Origin: Trichodelitschia bisporula
Taxonomy: Eukaryota > Ascomycota > Dothideomycetes > Phaeotrichales > Phaeotrichaceae
DNA: 64,000 bases
Assembly (NCBI GenBank): GCA_010356995.1
Contig: ML996692.1
Location: forward strand, 1,189,933-1,253,932
Reading direction: 5' to 3'
Shown here: positions 33,435 to 43,679 of the stretch, piece after piece
Layout of the letters: every line of letters starts with the position of its first letter
Numbering within the stretch: position 1 is the first letter of the stretch
Program-made: the position numbers and the translations under genes
The notes under the pieces: model-generated
What the model saw: only the letters and a program-made list of their open reading frames with translations
Told to the model about the DNA's origin: nothing
The model's database searches: none

Positions 33435-35127
33435 CTACGCCACCCCCGTCTCAACCGCCCTCACAAGTCGAACCCACTGCGCCGGCAAAACGGCACTCAC
33501 CGTCGGCCCCACCGTCACCGTAGCTTCATACCGCGTCGTACTCGGCCCCTCCACCTTACCGCCGGTGATAGGGACGTACATCACCTCCCCCACGCCCTCA
33601 ACCGCGCACCCACCAAAATCTCCCCCTATCCCCGCTCCCGCCGCCGCGCCCGGGACTGCTAGCAAGGGCCTGTATCCCGCCTCAATGGTCTTCGGGCAGG
33701 CTACGTCGTCACTGAGCAGCGTGTTGCACCCTTTAGCCGCGGCGTATGCCTCCCAGCCTACGCTGCCAGGCGGTAGGTCGCCGATATTGAAGCTATGCGG
33801 CGCGCGGCTCGATCCGTACCGCGTGTACGCGTGGTCCATGTACGTCGGGAAGAAGGTTGGACGCAGGGAACTCAGCGCTGACGGGGCGAGCACCATCGTC
33901 GCATTTACCCGGCGGCCGCACGGCGCGAAGTACGGGTCGTACGGGCGGTACATGCCGTTGTTCGCGGGGGTTGGGCGGGGTGGGAGGACGGTCGCGGATT
34001 CAGCGCCGAGGGAGCGGAGGATTAGCAGCGCGGAGGGGCTGGTGAGGGTGGTCCCGCTGTACACGGCGTGGTTCGGGCGCCCGTGGTGTGTGCTCGGCGC
34101 TGCGGGAGCACCGCAGAGATTCGAGCTGGGGGCGGGCCAGTAGAAGAGCGTGCCCCGCTGAGCGGTAAGGCGGCATGTAGCCGTTGGCGCGGGGGTGGGA
34201 CAGGAGCGGATGCGCGTGCAGGGCGGGGCGAGGGTTTGGAATGCGAAATTCGGGAGCGTGCCGCTTTTCTTGGACGCGAAGAAGGCGAAGAGCGTGCTGG
34301 AGAGGTAGCTGAATGTGCTGCTGTCGTAGGCGGCGTATGCGGCTGGACAATTTGCGTCTTCGAGGGTGCAGGTGGGTCGAGGGCCGGGGAATATTTCTTC
34401 AACGCTGAGGGCGGTGGCGGAGGGGAAGGTTAGTGTTACGGGTGTTTCGGTGGGGGCGAGGACGCGCGGGATGCCGTCGCAGAGGCGCAGGGTGGGGATG
34501 CTCGTGTTTGTGTACATGGTGAAGAGGGTGGAGGTGTATTGCGTGCGGGTCGCGATCACCGGCGTTCCGGACGCGTTGGTGATGTACGACCGGGACATGC
34601 TGCTGTAGTCCAGGTGCGACTGGTAGCACTGGTATACCTCCGGCGCGGCGGCGCCGGTGACTCGGCCCGCGAAGTTCGCTGTCACGGCGGGTTGGGCTGG
34701 GGGTATTAGCTTGGAGTGAGTATCTGCGGGCGGACCCACGTTGCTGATACCCGGGTCCCCAGCGGGGCATACCGCCCATTTGGTCGCCCATCATTAGGCC
34801 ACCTAGAACGGCGGCGCCGGGGGGGAGGGCGGCCATTTGGGGGGAGGCTTTTCCTTGCCCGTTTTCTGGTTGTTGGTTGCCGAGCATGTCGGCGAAGGCG
34901 CCGGCCATCATGGAGGCGAAGGCGTCGCTGGGGAGGGGTGTGGGTTTGGGTGGGGTGGCTGAGTGGGTTACTGTGACGGTGGCGAGAGATACAGATGTCC
35001 AGGAGATGGCGGTACTCGTGTGTGTCCGTGGGGCTGCTGGAGAGGGCGAGGTTGTGTTCGGAGCGTTGGACAGCGCGAGGCTGTGACCTGCGAGCGCAGC
35101 GGCGAGAGCGATTTGGAGGAACATCAT
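33435..35127 (-). CDS. Secreted protein of unknown function
   Basis: Exons 35127-34740 and 34696-33435 give 549 aa; the 43-nt intron has GTGGGT, GCTAATAC and CAG. The first 19-20 residues (MMFLQIALAAALAGHSLALS) form a clear signal peptide. A Thr/Ser/Pro-rich region follows to about 70, then a Met/Gly-rich patch (GGLMMGDQMGGM). The rest (about 130-549) is Cys-containing with several N-glycosylation sites (NAT, NTS, NAS), fitting an extracellular protein. I recognise no catalytic domain. The second exon is a long single open frame without lesions, which supports a functional gene. Confidence 0.65.
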
Positions 35128-35619
35128 GATGGGTATAGGACAGAACCGCGTTCAGTATCCAGTCCACCTCCAATGGCACAAGCGTAGATATATCAGACAC
35201 CATTGCGGGTAGAAGATTTCCATATATCCGCCACTTCTCGATCAGCCGTCACTTCGGCAGCTGTTAGAAGGCCATCTCGTGTTGCAAAGTGGACTCATAC
35301 CGGAGAACCATCGACAGCAGGACTTGAAGCTTCAGATCACTCTAAATTCCAGAAGGGAAAGTGCGGGGCAGACAGCGGACAGCGATAGCCCTGTTAAATG
35401 AGACGACATCTTGCTATTTATTTCGTAACGCCTCGCCCAAAATCCGGTCTCGGTCCAATATAAGCGCTTGGCTCAAATCTTCATCCATATCCCTTGATTG
35501 CCTGCGGATTTTGAGTGCCACCAACACCCAAGGAAGTGCCAACTTGCGTCCGCGGGCTACAAGTCCGGAGTCGGACAACCACTGCGGTAATCATAAGGGC
35601 GCCGGCAGCCGGGAAAACC
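35128..35619. other. Intergenic DNA between two minus-strand genes
   Basis: No gene is seen; it holds the promoter of the secreted-protein gene and the 3' flank of the fasciclin gene. Confidence 0.4.
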
Positions 35620-36781
35620 TCAAAACATTCCGAATACGGGGTCAACGAGCCGATCCGCTATCCAGATGCAGCCGTTTCCAGCGCAGCGGTTCGCCAGCAT
35701 TATCCTCGCGTTGTTAACGAACAACTCGCCGGATCCCTTCACGGGTTCGTAAATGGTGAGGTTGATATCCGCGCGGTGCGAAAAGATTTTGAACTCTCCC
35801 TCGGTCCGGATAGCAGTCATTATGTCCTCGAATGTGGCGCATGTGGGAACAGTGAGGCTCCAAGCGAGGAGATGCGATGACAGAGCAAAGTTGAACGGTG
35901 CACGCAGGAGCTTCGTGTAGTTGGACGGCAGTAGGTCAAATGCTGTGTTAGACGGAAGAATAGCAAACGGATGTGGCGTGGTGCACGTAACGCCCTCGGG
36001 ACCGCGGCGGTCGCCCAGTCGCTTCATGATGCCGTAGAGGACTTCGGTAATGATAGCTGTCCAATTTGAGAGCTGCGGCTCGGCGAGCACGAGGTCCGTC
36101 ATAGTTTTGCCCTCTGCCTTCGGTGAAGCGTCCAGTACTGTTGCTTTGCCGGTACCGTTGCGCAATGCGATACCGAAGCTCGAGGCATAAGGGTCCAGGA
36201 AGCGGCTGATTTTGTAAACAACCCCATTTTCGGCTGCTATACCGCTGAGGTTGACTTGCGACCGGTAGTACCCGGCTTCGACGTAGGCCTCGCCGCTAGC
36301 AGCTGAGATATGGAGCGGATATCCCTCCACTGATTGTATGACTGAGTTGGATTCTCCAGCGGCAATTGTCGTCTGCGCAGCAGGCACTTCGGCAAGATGC
36401 GCGCGGAGGAGGGAGAGAAGAAGCGGGTAGTTTTGAGGAAGCGAGAAATTTGAAAGCAACTGTTCTGGAATCCTCGCAAATGCCTCAAACCGTCAGTGGG
36501 AACAGAAGCATCTTCGATGCAGGCCTACCTCATTGCTAGGAGCAAAGAATTGGAATCTGTAGCCGGCTTTTGTGCTGCTAAAGCGTTCTTCGATGTCTTG
36601 GGGCATGTCAACAACATCCACAGGGACATGAACGAGCCTTGCCTCGATTGGAGATCGCGCCTCCGGTCTTCGCTATGATGGAAGCCAAACTGCTAAGCTG
36701 GGGATCGCTCCGAATAACATCCAGGATCGTGGCGGCATTGGCGCAGATGCCGAAGAGGAAAAAAGAGCCGAAGAGAAGCAT
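35620..36781 (-). pseudogene. Secreted fasciclin (FAS1) domain protein with one apparent frame shift
   Basis: The ATG at 36781 opens a signal peptide (MLLFGSFFLFGICANA) and the start of a FAS1 domain (ILDVIRSDPQLSSLASIIAK). A second exon begins at 36483 after a 45-nt GT-AG intron (36484-36528), joining APSNE to AFARIPEQLL, the classic FAS1 H1 block. A second FAS1 domain shows PFAILPSNTAFDLLP and ends with a FVNNARIM-type H2 motif. Between about 36640 and 36690 the frame changes by one base inside exon 1. Everything else is open, so this may be a young lesion or a sequence error. FAS1 proteins mediate adhesion in the extracellular matrix or cell wall. No GPI signal is seen at the C-terminus. 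Confidence 0.6.
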
Positions 36782-37571
36782 TTTGGCTCAAGGCGTACCT
36801 CCGGATGATACCGGTATTTGATGCTGTTGTTCCAGCAGAGAGGATGATCAATATTCGACTTCGTGCCACATCGCGGAAGGACAGAACCAGAGCCGCAACA
36901 ATTAGGGCACGGGAGCTTCGGGCCCACGTCTGCGCCATCTAGCTTTGGTACCTGCAGCAATGGAAAAGTTTCAACTCGCATTCGGGAGGTCCACGCATAT
37001 CCAAGCTCGGTCCCCCGCGGCAAGATCCACGGCACGGACTATGGGGGAAGGCTGAGGACCAACAGGCTCATCGACCGATATTGAGCCTAGCGAGCGACCC
37101 CTCGTCATCACGGGGCCCGCTCCCTTCCATATTGGGCCCAAAACATCGTGATTGGAGCAAACGTTAACAGACGCAGCGGACTGGACGATGATCGGGAAAC
37201 CCGAGATCCTGCATGAAGGTCCCAAGGGTGTAATGAATGTCGTGCGCATGGCCAAGCACTGCCTGCCGTTATGCTTGACCTGCTTTCTTGCATGTCATTG
37301 CCTAATTCAAGCGAACGAAGCCTGGGGTTGTGGAGGGTTTTCGAAGGGAAAAAACGCCACAAGCGTGGAATTCATATATCGCACCTCGGCAGCGTTAACG
37401 AGAACGAAGCGCGTAAACGCCTTCCACGCCTCATCAACAGTTCGGAGAGAAGTTTAGGACGGGTGCTGCCGTCGGAACGAGCTAACTCTGTTAAAAGTCA
37501 ACGTTCGCCAGCGAGTGAAGAAATACTTGGGTTTGGTTGTTTTGCATTTGCGAATAGGCATCTTTTGGTCC
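36782..37571. other. Divergent intergenic region (fasciclin / AA9)
   Basis: No gene is supported. Frames such as 37271-37660 run into the AA9 first exon in another phase and carry no motif. It is the shared upstream region of two secreted-protein genes. Confidence 0.4.
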
Positions 37572-38717
37572 ATGATGGGCTTCCCACTGGTGCTTTGTCT
37601 GCTCAACTTTGCGAGCGTGGTGTTTGCACATGGCTACATCAAATGGGTCGGCGTAGATAACAAACTGTAAGCCTCATGATATGATGCTGCATAAGACACT
37701 AAACTAGTTAGATGGCCCGGATTTAACCCGTAAGCGGCTCACTCACCTCAGGTACGACCCTAACGTACGTAGGCACGTAGACGCTGCTATCAAGGCGAAG
37801 CGCATCTCCTTCGGACAGAGCTACAGCAACCACCCACGCTATGCACCCGACAATGTGCTCCGTTCGGACATCGCCTGCGGATCCCACAACGTGCCGGCAG
37901 GCGCTCAAGCACCCGCACGAGCTGGGAGCAACATCACCTTCGGCTGGTCGACATGGCCAATAACGCACAACGGACCCATCATGACGTACATGGGCCGGTA
38001 CTCGGGAGATGTTGCCAACGTCAACGTCAACGAAATTGAGTTCTTCAAGATTGGCGAGCTCGGCCTGCTGCCGGACAACGTGACCTGGGCCACCAATGTC
38101 CTTACGGCTAACGACAACGTGACGTCGGCGACGATTCCGCATGATATCATCCCGGGAAATTACATCGTTCGTCATGAGCTCATTACGCTCCACTTTGCGA
38201 CGGAGGACAGTCGGTATTATGATGCGGCGGCCAAAGCCAAGGGCGCGCAGGTGAGCGATTGTTCGATGCCAGCAAGGAGCCTGACTGATGCTGTTAGCAC
38301 TTCATTACTTGCTTCAACATCAAAGTGACAGGCAGCGGGAAGGTTCAGCCACCCGGAGTCAAGTTCCCAGGGGGATACAAGCCAAGAGATCCGGGTATCT
38401 ACTTCGACTTGTATCGCAACATCACACCATATCCGATTCCCGGACCGCCAGTGTACAAGCCATCGGGACCGGCGCCAGTTCTCGAAGACAAGCCGTACGA
38501 AATCGTCATGCCGGTCGGCAACTTGGTCGAGGACATCAAGTACTTCAACAACATGTACTACCAGGCGTGGAAGTGGGACGGGCAGACATATAAGCGGAAC
38601 TACGACGCGATTCATGGATGGGAGGACGGACCGAACAAGAATCTTACGCGCGCCTGCACCGCTGCGGATCCTTGTCTGGAGGACATCGGAGGAAGTAATC
38701 CGTCATATGGACTTTAA
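37572..38717 (+). CDS. AA9 lytic polysaccharide monooxygenase (LPMO)
   Basis: Exons 37572-37666, 37752-38250 and 38298-38717 give 337 aa. A signal peptide (MMGFPLVLCLLNFASVVFA) ends directly before the mature His (HGYIKWVGVD), the first copper ligand of LPMOs. The second copper His is in WPITHNGPIMTYM. Family blocks WATNVL, IPGNYIVRHELITLHFA and CFNIKVTGSG are present. At the axial position three residues before the conserved Cys, AA9 enzymes normally have Tyr (Q-x-Y-x-x-C); here the sequence is QHFITC, giving Phe with the Gln retained. AA9 enzymes cut cellulose or hemicellulose oxidatively outside the cell. There is a C-terminal extension of about 100 residues after the catalytic domain, without a cellulose-binding module. 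The partner flavoenzyme candidate is at 60287-61972. Confidence 0.85.
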
Positions 38718-40752
38718 CCGCTAATGATGTGGGGTGGCAAGGTGTCGTAAGGATTAAATGAAGATTTTTTTCTGTACCGGATATATCGGCGTGACTGTAC
38801 TGAACAGTGTTAATGCTATTCATCATATGGGAATAGGATCGCACCTGGCGATGACCCCAGACATACCAGACAGTCTGGAAGTCTGACGAGGCATCTCGTT
38901 CTTTTCTGGGATCGGGCACTTTCGGCCAGCGGCAAGGCGGACTTCTCAAGCAAGGTTGCTGTCTCATATCGAGCGGCGCGCCTCACCTTTTGCCTTTCCA
39001 ACCCATTTGTTACATGGTACATAACTGATTTTAGGAAAGCCAGCCAACTTGGAACAAGGAATGAATGTTGTGTGGGTCACAGTGTGTAGGATGTTGGCGG
39101 CACTTGCACCAAGACTGATGCGATAAGATAAGATGATAAGATAAGATCTTTGCATCAGACGCTTTGCTTTTGCCAGATCGCAACTCCCGAAGTTGCGGCT
39201 TCTCTTCTCAATTCACCTCGGAGGGCTGGTGTCCCTTGTGTCTACCTTTGCTCTCCACATACTCAACTCATTTTTCTAATCCATTCGTAATGCCATCATT
39301 GGCAAGTTATCAAATTCGAGCTCACCAAGACTCTGGGCAGGCTAGTGACTAAACTCACCCAGGGTGAGAATTTATCCCGATCCCAGTGGATCTCGTCACG
39401 TAAATCCCGTTCGCCCAACGGGACACCCGGATCTATTCAAGTGGGGCAGGAAGAATACATGGGAGGTCTGCCAGAAACGATGGTGGGGACCGGATTTTAC
39501 TGTTGCTTCTCGGCCCTCAATCGGGCACCATTTGATCACTCTCTGCTACTCCGTATCCGTGCAGTTTCTACGGCGATCGAGGACCTCAAGAACTGCGGGT
39601 ATAGAGGCAGCCGGAGATCTCAACCTTGCCTCTGGTAGCAACCGATGTTGAAGTACAGTAGAAGCGCAGCCTTGCGTCTTACAACGTAGAACCGCCAAGA
39701 GCATCAACCATTCGATGAGCACCGTGACGGCTGCCTGCTTCATTGGCACAAACCTCAGTCCCTTCCCTATGCTCCTTGAGCGGGAAAATGGTATCCAGTA
39801 CTCATAGGAAATACGTATAACAGTTTCGGACGGGTTTGAGTCATTTCCGGGAGCTGGAGTCCATGTAAGTGCCTTACTCAGAAGAACAGACGTCTAAACC
39901 GTGGAAGCAACGCTTGAAGGTCGAGTTTTCAGCCCTCAATACAGAGGCATAGGGTGTTAGGCTGGCGTGGAAGGTGAGAAGGCGAGAAGCAGGAACTCAT
40001 CGTAGATGACGTCCGATGTTGTGCTTTTGTCCCCATGTAAGTTCAAGGAGCACTCTTTACGGGCACTTGGACATCGGTGGAAAGACTGGGGCTTCGACAC
40101 CAATGCCATGCTTCCACGTCTGTTCAGTTGATCTCGATGTGTCGTCTCTGTTGTCGCCTTGTCAGTTCACCCCAAGCGAGGCGGACTCTTTGCGCCACCT
40201 TGGCACACACAGCCACTCTTGAAGGCGGGCTATTGGTGGGGCAGTTTTCTAACGCTTGGCAACCGGTTGCACAGGCGACGAGGGGCAAGGGAAAAAAGTC
40301 GTCGCCGGGTTAAGGGTGAGGATTGAGCGAGGGTTGGGCGAGAGAAGAGCGAAAAGAGAAGCAACGACTTCTATATTTCTTGGCGGAACACGACGTTGTC
40401 TTGACAGTAGGTCGCTTGATTGGCCAGCGAGAGGTGTGGGCGGAATGGAAATGTGACGAACGTTCTAGTGGTCCAGCGAATTTTATCGAAAAAACAGCCT
40501 CAGGAAGAGAGTGGAGAGAACCTTGACGCTCCCGCTGCCCGGAAGAAGTGACACCACACATCTAAAGGCAACCACCCCGTACAAAACTCGCATTTACACA
40601 TTTCACATACCCCAACCACACCCTCGATTTCTCGCCGTCATCAACATTACCCACACCCCGACTATCGCAACTCTCGGTCTCTCAGTTGCCTCTCCCCGTC
40701 ACCCCTACGCAAGAACCGACCTTTACAGCATCGTCCCCCACCGAGCGTTAAC
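38718..40752. other. 2-kb intergenic region upstream of SSE1
   Basis: No gene is supported on either strand; open frames (39345-39638, 40016-40222) lack motifs. The last 500 bp is the SSE1 promoter, with a stress-element-like AGGGG near 40281, an ATTGG (inverse CCAAT) near 40415 and a heat-shock-element-like site (separate entry). Confidence 0.4.
40458..40465. promoter_or_regulatory. Heat-shock-element-like site GAAcgTTC
   Basis: GAA and TTC units in the inverted two-base-spaced arrangement of heat shock elements, with further GAA units just upstream (GGAATGGAAATG). It lies about 290 bp before the Sse1 start codon. Hsf1 control of SSE1 is known in yeast; here it is inference. Confidence 0.4.
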
Positions 40753-43373
40753 ATGACGACAGTCGTTGGCTGTGACTTTGGTTCCCTCAACACCGTTATC
40801 GCGGTCGCGAGGAACCGTGGTGTCGATGTAGTATGTTCTACAGCCCCCCCCCACTCCGATGTCCCTACGCACAAAGTATCTCGAGGTTTTCTTCATGTGG
40901 GCGGGGCGTGGCTCGCACGTTCACCCCGCCGTTGCCCCGCCATGTTTGACTTTTACCTCTTGCTACCCCACCACCACTCTGACTTTGAAGTTGCAGTACG
41001 CTGACAGATACATCTAGATCACCAACGAGGTTTCTAACCGTGCAACTCCGTACGTTATCGCGTTCCTCCCACTTTGTCGCCTCCATCTAACACGAAACCA
41101 GTTCTCTCGTGGGTTTCGGACCCAAACGTCGATACATCGGCGAAGCTGCAAAGACGCAAGAGATTTCCAATCTCAAGAACACCGTTGGTTTCTTGACTCG
41201 GTTAGCCGGCCGCTCTATCAAGGATCCGGACATAGCGATCGAGCAGGACTTCATCGCGGCGCCGCTTATCGACATCAATGGCCAGGTCGGTGTCGAGGTG
41301 TCGTACCTGGGCAAGAAGGAGCAGTTTACTGCTGTTCAGCTCATGGCTATGTACTTCACTCGCATCAAGGATACTGCCGCTGCCGAGCTGAGGGCTCCAG
41401 TGTCAGACATTGTTGTGAGCGTTCCGGCCTGGTACACCGATGCACAGCGCCGTGGCATGCTTGATGCTGCTGAGATCGCGGGCCTGAAGCTGCTTCGTCT
41501 CATCAACGACACTACTGCCGTTGCGCTCGGCTACGGTATCACCAAGACGGAGCTGCCCGGTCCTGAGGAGAAGCCCCGCCGCGTTGTGTTCGTTGATATC
41601 GGTCACAGCAATTACACGTGCACGGTTGTCGAGCTCCGCAAGGGTGAGCTGACCGTCAAGGCTACTGCGTGCGACCGCCACTTTGGTGGGCGCAACTTCG
41701 ACAAAGCTCTTGTTGACCACTTCGCTCGGGAGTTCAAGGAGAAGTACAAGATCGACATCAACGAGAACCCCAAGGCTCGGTTCCGCGTTCTTGCTGCTTG
41801 CGAGAAGCTCAAGAAAGTTCTTTCGGCCAACGCGTCGGCGCCTCTCAATATCGAGTCGCTGATGAACGATGTCGACGTTCGTTCGTTCCTCAAGCGCGAG
41901 GAGCTCGAAGAGCTTGTGCGTCCGCTCCTGGACCGTGCCACAGTTCCCATCGAGCAAGCTCTCGCCGAGGCCAAGCTCACGCCAGCGGACATTGACGCTG
42001 TCGAGATGGTTGGTGGCTCTACGCGTGTGCCGTCGCTCAAGTCTGCCATCCAGGAATTCTTTGGCAAAACCCTCTCCTTCACCTGCAACCAGGACGAGGC
42101 TGCCGCGCGTGGCTGTGCTTTCAGCTGCGCCATCCTCTCACCCGCCTTCCGTGTCCGCGACTTCTCCGTCCACGATGTCGTCAGCTACCCCATCGAATTC
42201 ACCTGGGAGAAGTCACCTGATATCCCGGATGAGGACACCAGCTTGACCGTGTTCAACAAAGGCAATGTGATGCCGTCTACCAAGATCCTCACGTTCTACC
42301 GGAAGCAGCCTTTCGACCTTGAGGCCAAGTACGCCAAGCCTGAGCTGTTGCCGAGCAAAATGAACCCGTGGATTGGTCGCTTTTCCGTCAAGGGGGTCAA
42401 GGCTGACTCCAAGGATGACTTTATGATCTGCAAGCTCAAGGCGCGGTTGAACCTTCACGGCGTCCTGAACGTCGAGCAGGGCTACTACGTTGAGGAGCAG
42501 GAGATTGAGGAACCCATCCCTGAAGCCAAGGAGGGTGACAAGAAGGACCCTGACGTAAGCTCCCCGTCTCGCACAAACTTACGTAAAGAATCGTACTGTG
42601 AACGGATAAGGGCCAAAGTGGATAGGGCCTTGGAGAGGCTTTGGGTGTGTTGCAGAACAAATGTGCCTCTCGTAGTCGTCTCTGGCGGTGTTTGCTTTTG
42701 ATCTTTTCGTCTTTAAGCGGACTATACTAACATATTTTTTCTAGGCTATGGATACCGACACTAATGGCGACAAGCCGAAGACCCGCAAGGTCAAGAAGCA
42801 GGTCCGCAAGGGCGATCTCCCGCTGTCCGCCGGCACCGCGTCCATGGATCAGGAGGCCAAGCTCGCCTCCATAGAGAAGGAACAGTCGATGTTCATGGAA
42901 GACAAGCTCGTCGCCGACACGGAGGACAAGAAGAACGAGCTTGAGTCCTACATCTACGAGCTACGCGACAAGCTCGAGGACCGGTACGCCGAGTTCGTGA
43001 GCGATGAGGAGAAGGCCAAGATCCGCGAGAAGCTTGAGACTACGGAGGTATGTTGTTCGCTTTCCTACGGCGAGTATCAGAAGCTAACGGGAATTAGGAC
43101 TGGCTCTATGAGGACGGTGAGGACGCCCTCAAGGCGGTCTATATTTCCAAGATCGAGGAGATTCGCGTCGTTGCTGGCCCCGTCGTTCAGCGCTACTTCG
43201 AGAAGCAGGAGGAGGAGCGCCAGGAGCGCCAGCGCAAGATTGATGAGGAGGCGGCGCGCAAGAAGGCTGCTGAGGATGCTAAGAAAGCCGCTGAGGAGGA
43301 AGCGAAGAAGGCGGCTGAGTCTAAGGACGAGGAGATGAAGGACGCGCCTGCGGGTGACGCTGATAAGGCGTAA
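40753..43373 (+). CDS. SSE1: Hsp110/Sse1-family nucleotide exchange factor and chaperone
   Basis: Exons 40753-40830, 41018-41049, 41102-42554, 42745-43047 and 43098-43373 give 713 aa, the usual Sse1 length. The 32-nt second exon is supported by ITNEVSNRATP joining SLVGFGPKRRYIG. The Hsp70-like ATPase domain shows VVGCDFGSLNTVIAVARN, VSVPAWYTDAQRRGML, INDTTAVALGYG, VFVDIGHSNYTCTV and VEMVGGSTRVPSLK; the substrate-binding-like domain and acidic loop follow. The C-terminus is a Glu/Lys/Ala coiled helix ending MKDAPAG. Sse1 releases ADP from cytosolic Hsp70 and holds unfolded proteins. Intron 1 contains a C10 run 13 nt after the donor. The promoter contains a heat-shock-like site. Confidence 0.95.
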
Positions 43374-43679
43374 ACGTGACTTTGTCGTCAAACGCTGGGC
43401 TTAGATGTTGGCTATTCATGGGGCTGAGATTTTCTCGTTTGTGTGGAATGATGATGGGCGTGTTGATTCCGTTGTCCCCAGTCTGTTTGCGTGTGGTGGT
43501 TGACGGGGGGTCTGGCATTGTTTTTCATGACGTTGAAGGAAAATGCGCCTGCGATAGACTCCATTCCCATAGAATGAGCGGTGGGGGCGGGGGTGTACCT
43601 TGCTTCTTGAACTTGCATCAGATATTCTCAGGCAATGAATGGTAGAACGGATACGAGTCTTGTGCATTAAATTATTCCC
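43374..43679. other. Convergent 3' region of SSE1 and the Irc3-like gene
   Basis: About 306 bp of terminator-type sequence between convergent genes. No gene is seen. Confidence 0.4.
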
